Positions 10,731-22,531 of a DNA stretch of 43,137 nucleotides are shown here, in pieces; the stretch's first letter is position 1, and every line of letters starts with the position of its first letter. A model generated the notes under the pieces. It did no database searches. It worked only from the letters and a program-made list of their open reading frames with translations, and was not told the origin of the DNA. The position numbers and the translations under genes are program-made. The stretch is from Hymenopellis radicata. Its lineage: Eukaryota; Basidiomycota; Agaricomycetes; Agaricales; Physalacriaceae. The stretch covers positions 1-43,137 of the forward strand of contig JADNRX010000439.1 in assembly GCA_015501595.1 (NCBI GenBank), read 5' to 3'.

Positions 10731-12292
10731 TTCTCTCACTAGGGGCCCTTGGGGGGCACCTCCTTGCGCATGGTTTTGCTGCGAGGTACTTAGGTTGTGT
10801 ATACAATCATTGCATACAGGTTGCATACTATGTCGTTTGTTCCTAAAAGCTACAACAAAAGTTCGCGGCCGACGGCGGCGAAGCTGCCGTCGCCCGCTCG
10901 CATTGTTTCCGCTTAGTCTATCAGAATGTCTTGTCCAGTACCATTTGCAAGGCTCAGTGAAGCAGTTTGACTTGCAACAAGAACATACAATAAGTACCAG
11001 ATCTACATCAACATTCGTGTGCATAGACATTGCGGAATTAAACATGTATGGGGTACACGCTTGGGACATACAGCTCCAACGATGCTCGGCGAGCTGGCCA
11101 TCTTCGGATTCACTTCTCTCACTCTTACCACCACAACCGACGACCAACGGGCTCCGCAATAGTGATGGCAGCCAGTATGGATGACGATGCTATGCAGATC
11201 TATATAAATTGCACCCTACACGACGCGTAAGCCCCTGGAATGGGCAGCATATCATGGAACACGGCCACCAGCCGTCAGAAGTCGTTGTTCTGCCACCACA
11301 GGACATGCAGACGACAACTGACACCGACTACTACCACCACAGACACCGGCAGCATGTCTGTTGCAGTCGGATACGACATCCGTAAGCCCCGCCAAGTGGG
11401 CAGCACCACCCTCAAATCAAGCGCCGTTACACAGGGAGAATATCTGAACACTTGTTAACCCCTCGCCCTGCCGTTGAGCAGGTTTCAAGGATGGGATTGG
11501 TTTAGATTGGGTGCACTGTATCGTCTGCTGGTGACGCAGCACTGATGGGTGAATTTTTGTCGCGCATTATTCCCATTTCCTGTTCTATTTTCTGTGACGG
11601 TTGCTAGCGCCATCAACGTCGCTCTCTACACTGCTGATCTTCTTTTCAAGCCGCATCACGATGTGCATACCCTACTGCCCGCCATTATTCCATCTCCAAC
11701 CGCAACCGAATTGCCGATGCAAGATCTGGACCGTAGGCACGCACATTTTGGCCACAAATGACTTGCATTTCGAGTGTGAGTGCACCCAGATGCATTGTGC
11801 CCAGTAGAGCTGACAAGGATGGCGGCAACCTTGTATAATAGTGGCGACCTAGTATATGTAATCCTCTAGACGATTAATTGTATGACAATAGTTTATCATT
11901 TTTATTTACTATTTAATTGTGATTTTACTCGCTCTTTATCTGACCTCCGATAATGAGCAAGGCGGCGGGATGATGGGCGGCTACCCGATCGGGATGTGTG
12001 AGTGATGACGGACCGTAGTCCGAGTGAGCTATGAGCTATGAGCTATGATGGAGGTAATACACCCGATTACCGAGTTCTTACGGCAACCAGGTCCCGCATA
12101 CTGCCTCGCCGGTTCAGGCAGCCATGAGTAACGAGTGCGATTGGGAAATGGGATTTATTCCCGATTGGGAATGGACGTGCGCGCCCGTACCCGCCAGAAG
12201 GCAACCAGAAGGTGTCTAAAATAATTTCTTCAAGTCAATTAGCTACCTATTTAATGGCTGACTAGTGCTTGACCGGTGTTTGAGGTCAATTG

Positions 12293-12342
12293 GGCCTAAT
12301 TAGGCCTCACACTGGGGTCAGGGTATGAGGCCTAACTAGGCC
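12293..12342. repeat. Imperfect palindrome, 17-bp arms
   Basis: GGCCTAATTAGGCCTCA (12293-12309) pairs with 12326-12342 with one mismatch, and each arm is itself nearly palindromic around AGGCCT. It may be a remnant of a small inverted-repeat element or a hairpin-forming site; no target duplication was seen. Confidence 0.5.
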
Positions 12343-12565
12343 GGATACATGGGACTATCAGGTGTGGAGGACCGAAATTCATATGTTCCAGTCTTGTGTC
12401 ATGGTCGTCCAAACAAGGCGCGTTCGTATCCGCGCTGCACGCCACCGGTTACCCGTATCGCGCCGGGTTTGGAGTGTGTACCCCAAGCGTGAAGAGCACG
12501 ATGTTTGGTACTGAGAAGCCAGAAATTTCAAAGAGTTAAAACTTAAAAGACGCGCCAGACAGTTA

Positions 12566-12941
12566 GGCCCTGCACTGCAACCGGGCTAAGTCCGGGCTGG
12601 GCTAGGATCGCTGGGCTACGGGCAATCCCGAAGATGCCGATAACTGCCGTGAGGCTATAGGGTTAGGCTAGCATAAGTAATTGAGTGCAATTGGACGTAC
12701 ACTCTCTGACTTTGGTGGGTGTCTGAATAGGCAGAAATACTAACATTCAAGTAAAATTGGTGACTGAACATACAGGCTGCAAGAAACGAGTCACATAACT
12801 GCTAGCATTGAACTGGCCCGGAAAGCTAGCCCAGTTGCGGAACACTGCCAGGCCGTGGGAGCAGAATTAGGTCAATGTTCCTGATTGCTAGCCCAACCCG
12901 GTTAGCTAGCCCGGGACTTAGCCCGGTTGCAGTGCAGGGCC
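12566..12941. mobile_element. MITE with TTA target duplication, PIF/Harbinger-like
   Basis: A 376-bp element is bounded by TTA at 12563-12565 and 12942-12944. Its terminal inverted repeats are identical over the first 28 bases, starting GGCCCTGCACTGCAACCGGG. Subterminal GGGCTAG/CTAGCCC motifs continue inward. A 3-bp TWA-type duplication with GGCC... termini fits PIF/Harbinger MITEs. There is no coding capacity. The perfect termini suggest a fairly recent insertion. Confidence 0.8.
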
Positions 12942-13085
12942 TTAGGCATGACTCGTCGGAGTTGCAATCTTTTATGGTGAATACTTCCCACGGCCCAACC
13001 TGGGTCCTGTCTCAACTTCGTCGGCTTCCCATCCCAATATCACTCCAGTCGAACGTGCTCTTTATAGGTCCCTTGGGTTATGATT

Positions 13086-15368
13086 TCACCGACTAGTACG
13101 TGTCGCTCGGATATACTCCTTATCGTCACTCGTCAGAGTACTTTCAAAGTTCTCGAACACGCGTATAGCATCAGAGAACTCCCGTTCAATCATTCGCTTC
13201 TTTGCTGCGCTACGCGGTACGATGGTGCACTCGAACGGACGCGGCGTGCAGCTCAAGCCCTGTTGATGATTGAGACATTAATAGGGTAGATCTAAATTGA
13301 CAACATACAGAAAGATAGTTCTCAATATCGTAAGGCTTTCCGCCACGGTTGTTACTTGGAGGCACGAAATTAAACGCCCAGATCAAGTTCATCACGTTGA
13401 TGGCCTGAAATATCAGAAGTGTATCACAGAGACAATATTCGACGCGCTCACAATAGAGTTGTTCGCCAGCACTTGTCCGGGACATATTCGCTGGAAACGG
13501 CCATTAGTACTACGAATCTATCATCATGCCGCATTGCTAACCCGTCCGCTCCCGAATCCAAAGTTGTTACGGAAATCTGTGTCGTCGTATCCGTCTTTCG
13601 TACCATAAAGGGACTTGATAGATCGGTCTGGGTTGAATGCCTCTGGCTCGTCGAAGGCATCTAACAGCGGTGCTTAAGAGGCGTGACCATAGGCGGGAAA
13701 GAAGAAGTGAGTAGTACCCGGATCATGATAAATACCCCCTACAACCCAAAGAAAAAGGTCAGACAGCGTGTGGCACGAAAGCATATAACTAACAAGCATT
13801 CAGGAAGATCGTTGCACCCTTTGGGATGACATATCCTCGGTACTAGAGAAACATCAGCCTTGTCCTCGGCACTTTGGGAAACATGGCACTTCTTGGACTA
13901 CAGTGGTAGCATGAGGAATCGTCAAGGGCGCAACAGGCCGTGTACGGTGTACCTGGATGCCATAACATGATGAGTGCCATCGCTTTAATGAGAAGAAATG
14001 GGTCCACATACTTCTTGAACGAGGCTCTAATATAAGGAAGACTGTCATAGTCGGCAAGCATAGGTGTTCGCTCGTGACCGACAATGGTGTCAATCTCCTC
14101 CTGTGCCTTACGCTGAACCTCCGGATAGGTGATCAAAGCTAGAATCAACGACTTGAGAAATATCGCAGACGTGCCGGAACACCCTCGACGAGAACTCTGC
14201 TAGGTACCTGCCAAATCGGTCAGCGGCATATCCTCATTTGAGAAACGGGACTAACGCGATTTGATCACGGCTCAGGCCGATCTCATCCTTCTGCTGTATC
14301 AACTCCTCAAGGTAACAGTCATTCCCTTCTCCCCGTTGCAGCCGCTCCTCACACTCTTCTAGAGCGGTAAAGAACAACTGTCGCTGCAGCCTCCTCAACG
14401 CCCTCGCCTCCTTCTTCCAAGGCGCAAGAAACTCGGGCAGGTACTTTAGAATGGGAAACATATCGACGGGCGGGGAGGCACCTGGGGCAAGATACGCGTC
14501 CCAGCGCTCATCATACTCGAAAAACATGCATGCGTGCTCACTCTCGAACCGAGGGGAGCGTTTGCCGACGATGACGGAGGATATGACAGAGTTGGCGTAT
14601 CGCCGGACATGGTTCAAAATGGCCTGGAAATTTGTCAGCGGAGTGCAAGGAAATCTATCGGCTGATACTGACATCTGGCTCTCTCATCAAATCGTACATA
14701 AGCTGCGTCGCCTCCGCCTGTTGAATTGGGATATGACGGGCAGCCGCCTGTGGGGTAAGCACCGTGTGAGCGCCTTTCCTCAGTACACGCCAATCCCATC
14801 TAATTTAAATCAATTGGTCTGACTACTGCTTGCTTGAAGGTCTGGACGTAGAAAATAACGAACCGTAGCGGGCAAAAGCGAAGTGCAAGCCATCTGACAC
14901 TATCTGCGCAAGATGGCTATCCGGGCGATCGATGCTATATGCGCTCCGTTGATCCAACAGTTCCTCGACTGTAGTCGCGCTTGAAAGCACAATCATGGTC
15001 CCGGAGCCCAATTTCAGCTAATACTTTGCTCAGACGAATCTGAATTAAGTTGCTGGAAAGGAACCGCGTGCGTACAGAGTAAATGCCACCATATTCTGTC
15101 GCCCATTCGCTCAGCCTAGGATGTTTGGTCAGATTCAAAGGAAAGTTGTTATCCTCGAGACGTACTTAAGGTAGACATATTCCCTAGGAAAACTGAGAAT
15201 ATTTCCTAACACTGGCAAGGTCGGCGGTCCTGGCGGCAGACCGTTTTCGCGTTTCCCGGTTCGTGTTAGATAGGCGATGAACGCAGCAACGACGAGGAAT
15301 AGGACGCCAGAATCGAAGGCCTGCATGGCCGTGGTATCGAGCAAAGGCTGCAAAGCACCCGAAGGCAT
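13086..15368 (-). pseudogene. Cytochrome P450, copy 1 (frameshifted)
   Basis: This is a full-length P450 layout of about eleven exons. It runs from a membrane anchor and proline hinge LPPGPPTLPVLGNILSFP (about 15260-15180) to RTSR and the stop at 13086. GIYHDP and EAFNPDRS are joined by a splice near 13700. FGFGSGR joins RICPGQVLANN, the haem-Cys loop, by a splice near 13500-13555. It is a close homologue of the copy at 20242-22531. Two disruptions show against that copy. One base is missing in the exon starting about 14801 (WRVLRKGAHTV follows out of frame). Two bases are missing about 14175-14200, where the other copy has the I-helix GALVEAGSGTS, so the oxygen-activation motif is lost. It was probably a membrane-bound monooxygenase of a biosynthetic pathway. 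I infer a pseudogene unless the indels are sequence errors. Confidence 0.75.
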
Positions 15369-16089
15369 CCATCAGACCATGAGCCGCATTTGTACTGACA
15401 ACCAAGCGCCAGTTTCCGTGACTGATCATGGGTATCAGATCCTTAACACTCTCTCATGTATTGCAAGCGGCGTCATTCGGAAGGGCCCGAACCGGGGACA
15501 TTATACGTCGCGTGCAAATGTGGCCACAACAATGCAGAGCGGGGGCATTTAGGCGACCTTTGGTGTCAGTCTAAAGGTTTCAGCAAGCCCCGATAGAGCT
15601 TGCTTATGGTAGACTCGCGATGCACCGCCGTCACCCTTCTAGTCTTGATGTACGACTTCTCGAAGCCAGCAACACTACTTGCGCCTCTTCAAGCGCGCCA
15701 AACTCGCATGGGCCTAGGGGAGTCTTCCGATGCACGACGGAGTCGCTGAGTTTAGTCAGAATGAAGGCGTGAAGGTGTTGTGGCATGTCCGACGGTGGGA
15801 TGACGTGGTGGGGTATCAATTGAGAACGACGTCAACGAGCATGTGGACAATGCGAGAAAGATGGCGGTTGAAGGGAAAGAGAATGACGTGTAAGCGTCTC
15901 ATTCAATCATAATAGTCCCGCTAAATTTGCAGCTCGGTCGGCAGCGCCAACTATCGTAAAAACAACCCCTGAAAAAAAATATCTGCCCATGTAGACTCGC
16001 GATGCGCCACCAAGTTTCAAAATAGTTCTCGATCTACAACTTCTGGGTGATAGCATCGCAAGTTTGGCCCCTTCAAATGCGCAGGGGCC
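15369..16089. other. Intergenic with diverged direct repeat
   Basis: Two diverged stretches, about 15605-15725 and 15988-16095, share TAGACTCGCGATGC and further scattered identity to a CCTAGG block. No gene is recognised. The second stretch runs into the 3' end of the transaldolase-like relic, so the first may be an older copy of that end. Confidence 0.35.
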
Positions 16090-16860
16090 CTAGGGACATG
16101 GTTAGCGGAACCAGTGAGCCGACGATGTCGACGACAACATGATGATTCGAGGCTGAAAGGGCTGCGTGACTGTGCTGCTGCGATGCTCGTAGTAGAGTTC
16201 ATTTACCGCTCGTAGACCAGCTTCTGTCGCTGGGATCTACATGATCCTGATGAGCCAGCCTTACGACAGTGGCGTGTAATAAGAACCAACCGAAACGATA
16301 ATCCTCTTTCTCTCGATCCCACCTTCTTCAAACATATCAATCAGCCGTATAGCGCTAGCGCATATGGCCTCTCCATCCCCATGTAGTCTCGTATCGACAA
16401 ACGTAAAATGTGGGCCGGAGGATCTGTCTATCAGCGCTTTCCCGAGTTCGACGACCTGCTCACACAACACGGTTAGCGCAATTCCACCCCCGCCAAGACA
16501 TCAATCACGCTTACCAGTCGTTCAAACACGGCACTGTAAATAGGAGGAGCCCTCAGCTTGCCAGCCGACCTATATACAACGATCTCAGAACGAACACACA
16601 TTCAGAGATCATGACATTACTCACAGATCCTCCGACACCAACTTTGTCGCCACCCAAAGATGATAATAAACATGCTCGTCGCCCAGCGCATCCAGAACCG
16701 TGCCCGGATTGAGCGCTGTCCCCTCCAGGTCGTGTACCGACACCCCAGCCAAATCCAAAGTATCATAAACGATAGCTGTCTCCGCTTCGTGAAGACGTTC
16801 CTTCAACTTGGGTCCGGATCTGGTGGCGCACCCATGAACGTCTGACGGGATACGCACACG
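16090..16860 (-). pseudogene. Transaldolase-like protein, relic
   Basis: Read on the - strand, YSAVFERL splices over an intron with a CTAAC branch point (about 16455-16515) to VVELGKALIDRSSG. The frame then gives FTFVDTRLHGDGEAICASA, IRLIDMFEEGGIERKRIIVS, and after another intron IPATEAGLRAVNELYYEH (about 16230-16175). In transaldolases the equivalent segments are the V.VDARL strand, the LI.L(Y/F)EEAGI helix and the KIPATEAG strand with the Schiff-base Lys. Here that Lys position falls at the splice and a clear KIPAT is not seen. The 5' part (16860-16620) is only weakly similar, and the 3' part loses frame after about 16170. It would have been a pentose-phosphate-type aldolase recruited near the oxygenase genes. 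The call is moderate. Confidence 0.5.
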
Positions 16861-17770
16861 CGAGGAAGACGACTGGGTAGCATTGCGGATGCGTGAGGAG
16901 CGGAAAGCGGCGCGTCCCGGTTGATATCACGCTGCGTTAAAGGCGCCGGTACAGGCATGAGTGGCGTTAATGTGCGTGGGTGGAGTCGTAAACAGAGGCG
17001 TTGGAGGCTCACGGCCCCATGATATATAGGACCACGAAGACGACGCTGTCGACGCATTGCGGGTCAAAGCTCGGTGTGGCCTTGTGCAGAATCAGGATTT
17101 TTGATGAAGCCCATGTTCGTTAAATGGGAGCAGGGGGCGGGCGGGGTTCAGTGTTTCCAGAAACGGATCCGGAGATAGGAGATGCTTGGAGAGTACGCTC
17201 TTTATGCAGGACGTTGTACATGGTTAATGGTGAAGAGCGACGCGCCTATGTACATGGCGGTTTGAAAGAAAAGAGCGGATGAAGCCGATATTGCCGACGA
17301 CTCGGAACGCAATTTTCGCACGGGTGATCAATGTGTCCGTGGTCTCATGTTCTGTTCGCTGTTCTCCCTACGCAGCAAGATTTCGGTCGTGTCTGATGAA
17401 TTGGACGGCAGTTTACGGGATTAGGTTGTGGGGAATCGGACATACTGGTCAACTTCGTCAGTCCTATGATGAACATCATCAAGTAAGTTACTCAGCCCCA
17501 TGCTTCTTCCGTTTCGCTTACTTTACACACCCAGCAGAGGACTCTTTAGCGCCTTAAGACCCCGCCCCTCCCCGGGGTCGGAGAAAACGCCGATCCCACC
17601 AACCATCCTAACTAAGCAACCCTCCCAAGCACCTATTTTTTCCTGAGTTCCCATCCCGAACCACAAGGAAGCCACAATTACATTCGGTCAAACGAAATGT
17701 CACAGGTCTGTATCGCCCATTCTGTAACGCATTTTGCTTGGTTGAAGACTGTTATCTCCAGCTTGGGACC
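16861..17770. other. Intergenic, divergent promoter region
   Basis: This lies between the 5' ends of the - strand transaldolase relic and the + strand FAD monooxygenase. No domain is recognised in the short open frames. A shared bidirectional promoter is possible but no motif supports it. Confidence 0.35.
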
Positions 17771-19885
17771 ATGGATCCGCACAGATTGCCTATCCTGATT
17801 GTTCGCGAATCCTTCTGTTTGACGGGCCAGTTGGATTGACTGCTTATCAGGTCGGTGGCGGACCAGCTGGACTCATTTCCGCTCTCACCCTGTCTGCCAA
17901 TGGCGTACCATTTCATATCATCGACCGGCGAGAAACGTTCCACGAGGGCATTCGAGGGACCGCTTTACAGGTGGGTGGAAACTGCAGATGGACTTGAACG
18001 CGTTATACAATGAAATGCAGCCCAGAACCCTTGAATTATTGCAATCGCTGGGGCTTTTCGAAGACGTGAAAGCTATATCGACACCGCCGTACCTGATGGC
18101 GGTCCATGCAGCTGGGCGTGAAATAGCGAGCGAAGTCAATTGGGCGGATGAGGCCCATGCGAGTCCTAGCATACCGCACGTGCGTCGTTCTTTAGATTTG
18201 TCGATACTCGTCTCATCGTTTTCAGCCTGGACCTGTTACAGTGAACCAGTCTGTCTTCGAGGGAGTACTAAGGGACCATTTGAAAAACGAGTGGTGTCCA
18301 GGTTGAACTGGGCATAGAATTGGTCGATGTTAGACAAGGAGATGAGCAGGTCACAGCGAAGCTGAAATCCAAGGATGGAGAATATGAAGAGTCTTATGCA
18401 TATGTGATAGCTGCAGACGGCGCGAAAGGTGAGTGCTGCCCCCCAAATGTTTCGCGCACATCTCATGTCATGAAAGGATCGATTCGGTCCCTGCTCGGCA
18501 TTTCATTTCTGGGCGAATCGAAAGAGTCAGACCTGATGTTCACAGCGAACATCAAGTCCACCGATATCGACCCAACCGTACGTCCTTGCGGCATATGTTA
18601 ATCAACGAGTCACTCATGAACAGTAGCATTGGCACCGATGGGGTGTGTTTGGAGAGAAAATGTGCCCGCCTTTCGATCACACATTGTACATGCTTCTAAC
18701 ACCGCCCCAGTTTCTTCCTCAAACCTGTTGTACCTGCGCCGATGTTCCATGTGCAAGCCATGGGTGCTAATCTTCCCGATCCTCTACCACAGTCTACGGA
18801 GGAAATTCAGGCGATGTTCAATGATATTAGTCAATCGCAGGATATACACTTGACAGATGCAACATGCATATCGGTCTGGAGGTGAGCCATCATCGCTGAT
18901 TCGTTCTCGCATATGGAACCCAAGTACTTACTGTATTTCACAGAGCCAACATCCGCATGGCCGATAAGTTTAGAGCTGGACGCGTTTTCTTGGTTGGCGG
19001 TACGTGTCCATATCGGATCTGGACCGGAGCAAGCCTGACTCTTTGTGAATAGATAGCGCTCACTGTCATTCACCGGCAGGCGGACAGGGAAGCAACACTG
19101 GAATGTTAGATGCAGTAGGTATCGATTTGAGATTTTCATAATCAGAGACCTAAACGCGTCTGAAGGTCAACATCTCGTGGAAACTAAGCGCTGTGTTCAA
19201 GGGACTTGCGCTTCCTACGCTTCTCGACACCTACGAAGCCGAACGCATGCCAGTCGTCGCAGAGATGCTCAACTTAACGAAACAGCTGCATCATTTAGCC
19301 TTCACTCGTATGCCTACGTCTACCCTCGAGGGACGACAAACTGCAGAGCGTTACAACGATCCTATGTGGCGACCCAAGCATACTTTGCAGCTTGGGGTCA
19401 ACTACCGCTGGAGTCCGATCGTGCTCGAAGGAAGGGCAATCGAGGCCACAGCCGAAAAAAGTCCATACGGAATTGATGGAGCGAAACTGCGAGCGGGCGA
19501 TCGTGCGCCTGATGCTACCTCTTTGCGGGACATACACACTGGATCCGAAGCGACGTTGTTCTCCCTCGTCTCCGGAACAAACATTCACACCATTCTTATT
19601 TTCGCGGGTCTTGCTTCTATCGATTTTGACGAGGTTCAAAGCAACTATTCAAACATTGCTCGTGTCCTGGCTGTATTTCCGTCCAGTGTTGGCCATCTCG
19701 GCCCCCCTTTAAGTCGGAACGTTCGTGGGGTTTCGGATTCTGCGAGGACAGCTTATACAGCTTACGAGGTGGACGAGAGAGAGTGCACCTATGTTGTCAT
19801 TCGGCCAGATGGGTTCATTGGGGCATTTGCCAAACGGCCAGAGCAGATTCAGTCGTATTTTTCCGAGTTTATTCGTTTACCGTAG
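17771..19885 (+). CDS. FAD-dependent aromatic hydroxylase-like monooxygenase
   Basis: The protein of about 560 residues belongs to the PheA/TfdB (phenol 2-monooxygenase) flavoprotein family, which hydroxylates aromatic or polyketide-like substrates using NADPH and oxygen. ATG at 17771 gives MDPHRLPILI, then an intron, then VGGGPAGLISALTL (GxGxxG, FAD ADP binding). RTLELLQSLGLF follows. The DG motif AADGAKGSIRSLLG is split by an intron (18430-18475). The second FAD motif reads VGDSAHCHSPAGGQGSN (about 19005-19100), then ISWKLSAV. The C-terminal part (about 19490-19885) looks like the thioredoxin-fold domain of phenol hydroxylases and ends IRLP. Exons start at 17771, 17851, 18021 and about 18226. 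One defect is visible: between HLK and SGVQVELG a run of five A (18283-18287) puts the frame off by one base. The rest is open, so this could be a recent mutation or sequence error. Confidence 0.85.
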
Positions 19886-20241
19886 CATGTATGAAGGTCA
19901 GAGAGTGGGGAACGCTGCCTTATACGTTCGCGGTATTTTCATTTGTGTATAAACCCGAAAGAGGAAGGGAGACCATCGCAAGAAGCGCGCGCCGCTCGCG
20001 TCCTTATAAATAGAACAATTCTTGAGTCCAGTGGTAAATTGGGAAACTGGAGGAATGCCGGTTTACCTAGGTAAGACTCGATAGAGGAATAGACGAGCAT
20101 CGAGAGAGTGTCCATGAGTGAGTAGGGAACCGACTTCCATAGTACTTCGCGCTGTGACGGGTACGACGACAGCATACTTGCCGGCAGTCAAGTTCATCTC
20201 CAGTCGAACGTGCTCTTTACAGATCAACCTGAAGTATAATT

Positions 20242-22531
20242 TCACCGACTAGTACGCGTCGCTCGGATATACTCCTTATCGTCACGCGTCAGAGTACTTT
20301 CAAAGTTCTCGAACACACGTATAGCATCAGAGAACTCCTGTTCAATCATTCGCTTCTTTGCCTCGCTACGCGGTACGATGGTGCACTTGAACGGACGCGG
20401 CGCGCAGCTCAAGATCTGTTGATGCTGAGGACATGTAATGGGATAGATCCGAATTGACAACATACAGAAATATAGTTCTCAATATCGCAAGGCTTTCCGC
20501 CACGGTTGTTACTCGCAGGCACGAAATTGAACGCCCAGATCAAGTTCATCGCGTTGATGGCCTGAAATATCAGAACTGTATCACAGAGACAATATTCGAC
20601 GCGCTCACAATAGAGTTGTTCGCCAACACTTGTCCGGGACATATTCGCTGGAAACGGCAATTAGTACTACGCGAATCTATCGTCACGCCACATTGCTAAC
20701 CCGTCCGCTCCCGAATCCAAAGTTGTTACGAAAATCTGTGGCGTCGTATCCGTCTTTCGTACCATAAAGGGACTTGAGATATCGGTCTGGGTTGAATGTC
20801 TCTGGGTCATCGAAGGCATCTAACGGCGGTGCTTAAGAGGCGTGACCATAGGCGGGAAAGAAGAAGTGAGTAGTACCCGGATCATGATAAATACCCCCTA
20901 CAACCGAGAGAAAAAGGTCAGACAGTGTGTGGCACGAAAGCAAATAACTAACAAGCATTCAGGAAGATCGTTGCACCCTTTGGGATAACATATCCTTGGT
21001 ACTAAAAGAACATCAGCCTTGTCCCGAGCACTTTGGGAAGCATGGCACTTCTTGGACTACAGTGGTGGCATGGGGAATCGTCAAGGGCCCAACAGGGCGT
21101 GTACGGTGTACCTGGATGCCATAACCATGGCATTTATAAGTGCTTGCATCAATGCGAAGAAGAACGGTTCCACATACTTCTTGAACGAGGGCCCTAATAT
21201 AAGGAAGACTGTCATAGTCGGCGAGCATAGGTGTTCGCTCGTGACCGACAATGGCGTCAATCTCCTCCTGTGCTTTACGCTGGACCTCCGGATAGCTGAT
21301 CAAAGCTAGAATCAAAGACATGAGAAATGTAGCGGACGTGCCGGAACCAGCCTCGACGAGAGCTCCTGCTAGGTACCTGCAAAATCGGTCAGCCGCATAT
21401 CCTAATTTGAGAAACAGGACTAACGCGATTTGATCACGGCTCAGGCCGATCTCATCCTTCTGCTGTATCAACTCCTCAAGGTAACAATCATTCCCTTCTC
21501 CCCGTCGCAGCCGCTCCTCACACTCTTCTAGAGCGGTAAAGAACAAATGACGTTGCTGCCTCCTCAACGCCCTCGCCTCCTTCTTCCAAGGCGCAAGAAA
21601 CTCGGGCAGGTACTTTAGAATGGGAAACATATCGACGGGCGGGGAGGCACCTGGCGTAAGATACGCGTCCCAGCGCTCGACATACTCGAAAAACATGCTT
21701 GCGTGCTCACTCTCGAACCGAGGGGAGCGTTTGCCGACAATGACGGAGGATATGACAGAGTTGGTGTATCGCCGGACATGGTTCAAGAAGGCCTGGAAAT
21801 TTGTCAGCGGAGAGCGAAGGAAACCTGTCGTCTGATACAGACCTCTGGCTCTCTCATCAAATCGTACATAAGCTGCGTCGCCTCCGCCTGTTGAATTGGG
21901 ATATGACGGGCAGCCGCCTGTGGGGTAAGCACTGTGTGAGCGCCTTTCCTGAGTACACGCCAATCGCCATCTAAAAAAGTGGGTCTCAATACTGTTTGCA
22001 ATGTCTGGACTCTATATACAAAAGAACGAACTATGGCGTGCCAATATGAAGTGCAGGCCATCTGACACTATCTGTGCAAGATGGCTAGCCGGGCGATCAA
22101 CGCTATAGGCGCTTCGTTGATCTAAAAGCTCTTTGACTGCGGTCGCGCTTGAAAGCACGACGATCGTCCCAGAACCCAACTTTAACTGATCTTTCGCTCA
22201 GCAACATCTTACAAGTTGGATAGGATGGCCTGGCCATACACGTACAGAGTATATAGCACCATATTGCGCCGCCCATTCGCTCAACCTACGGTTTGGTTAG
22301 ATTCGAAACAAGCAGACACGCTATCGTTGAGACATACTTGATAAAGGCGTATTCCCTGGGAAATGAGAAGAGATTTCCCACTATAGGCACGGTTGGCGGT
22401 CCTGGAGGCAAACCATGTTCGCGTGAGCCAACTTTCAATAGACGCAAACCGATATAGATGGCGATTGCACCGAGGAGGAGTACTGTGAACACATAGATGT
22501 CCATGGTGAGGGGATTGAGCGTTAAAACCAT
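20242..22531 (-). CDS. Cytochrome P450, copy 2 (reads through)
   Basis: A microsomal class P450 whose exons can all be joined in frame. It starts MVLTLN at 22531, or MDIYVF at 22504 with a good CACCATGG context. It has an N-terminal membrane helix, hinge LPPGPPTVPIVGNLFSFP, then LSEWAAQYGAIYS and DQRSAYSVDRPASHLAQ. The C-helix WRVLRKGAH follows. DQIA splices via a GTTAGT donor and CTGAC branch point to YLAGALVEAGSGTSATF (I-helix). Then come EVQRKAQEEIDAIVG, SLPYIRALVQE (ExxR region, partly across a splice), NPDR, FGFGSGRRICPG (haem Cys) and the tail ending RTSR. Heme-loop exons lie at about 20620-20740. Length is near the usual 500 residues. It is convergent with the FAD monooxygenase (stops 357 bp apart). 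Its substrate is unknown; the neighbours suggest a tailoring oxygenase. Confidence 0.85.

Larger units (their letters stand above)
10495..12562. other. Gene-poor region, no supported gene
   Basis: Long open frames occur on the - strand (10473-11159), but they show no recognisable domain and overlap the MITE end and repeats. Small features are an 11-bp-arm hairpin at 10704-10730, a 21-bp direct repeat (10720-10740 and 11103-11123), a 7-bp unit GAGCTAT three times at 12026-12046, and a long palindrome at 12293-12342. No RNA gene was identified. Confidence 0.4.

Noticed and set aside
10473..11159. 228-residue - strand open frame
   Set aside because: It overlaps the MITE end and the hairpin/direct repeat, shows no domain, and has no splice-supported neighbours.
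14451..14822. 123-residue + strand open frame
   Set aside because: It is antisense to P450 exons, and the same shadow appears opposite the other P450 copy.
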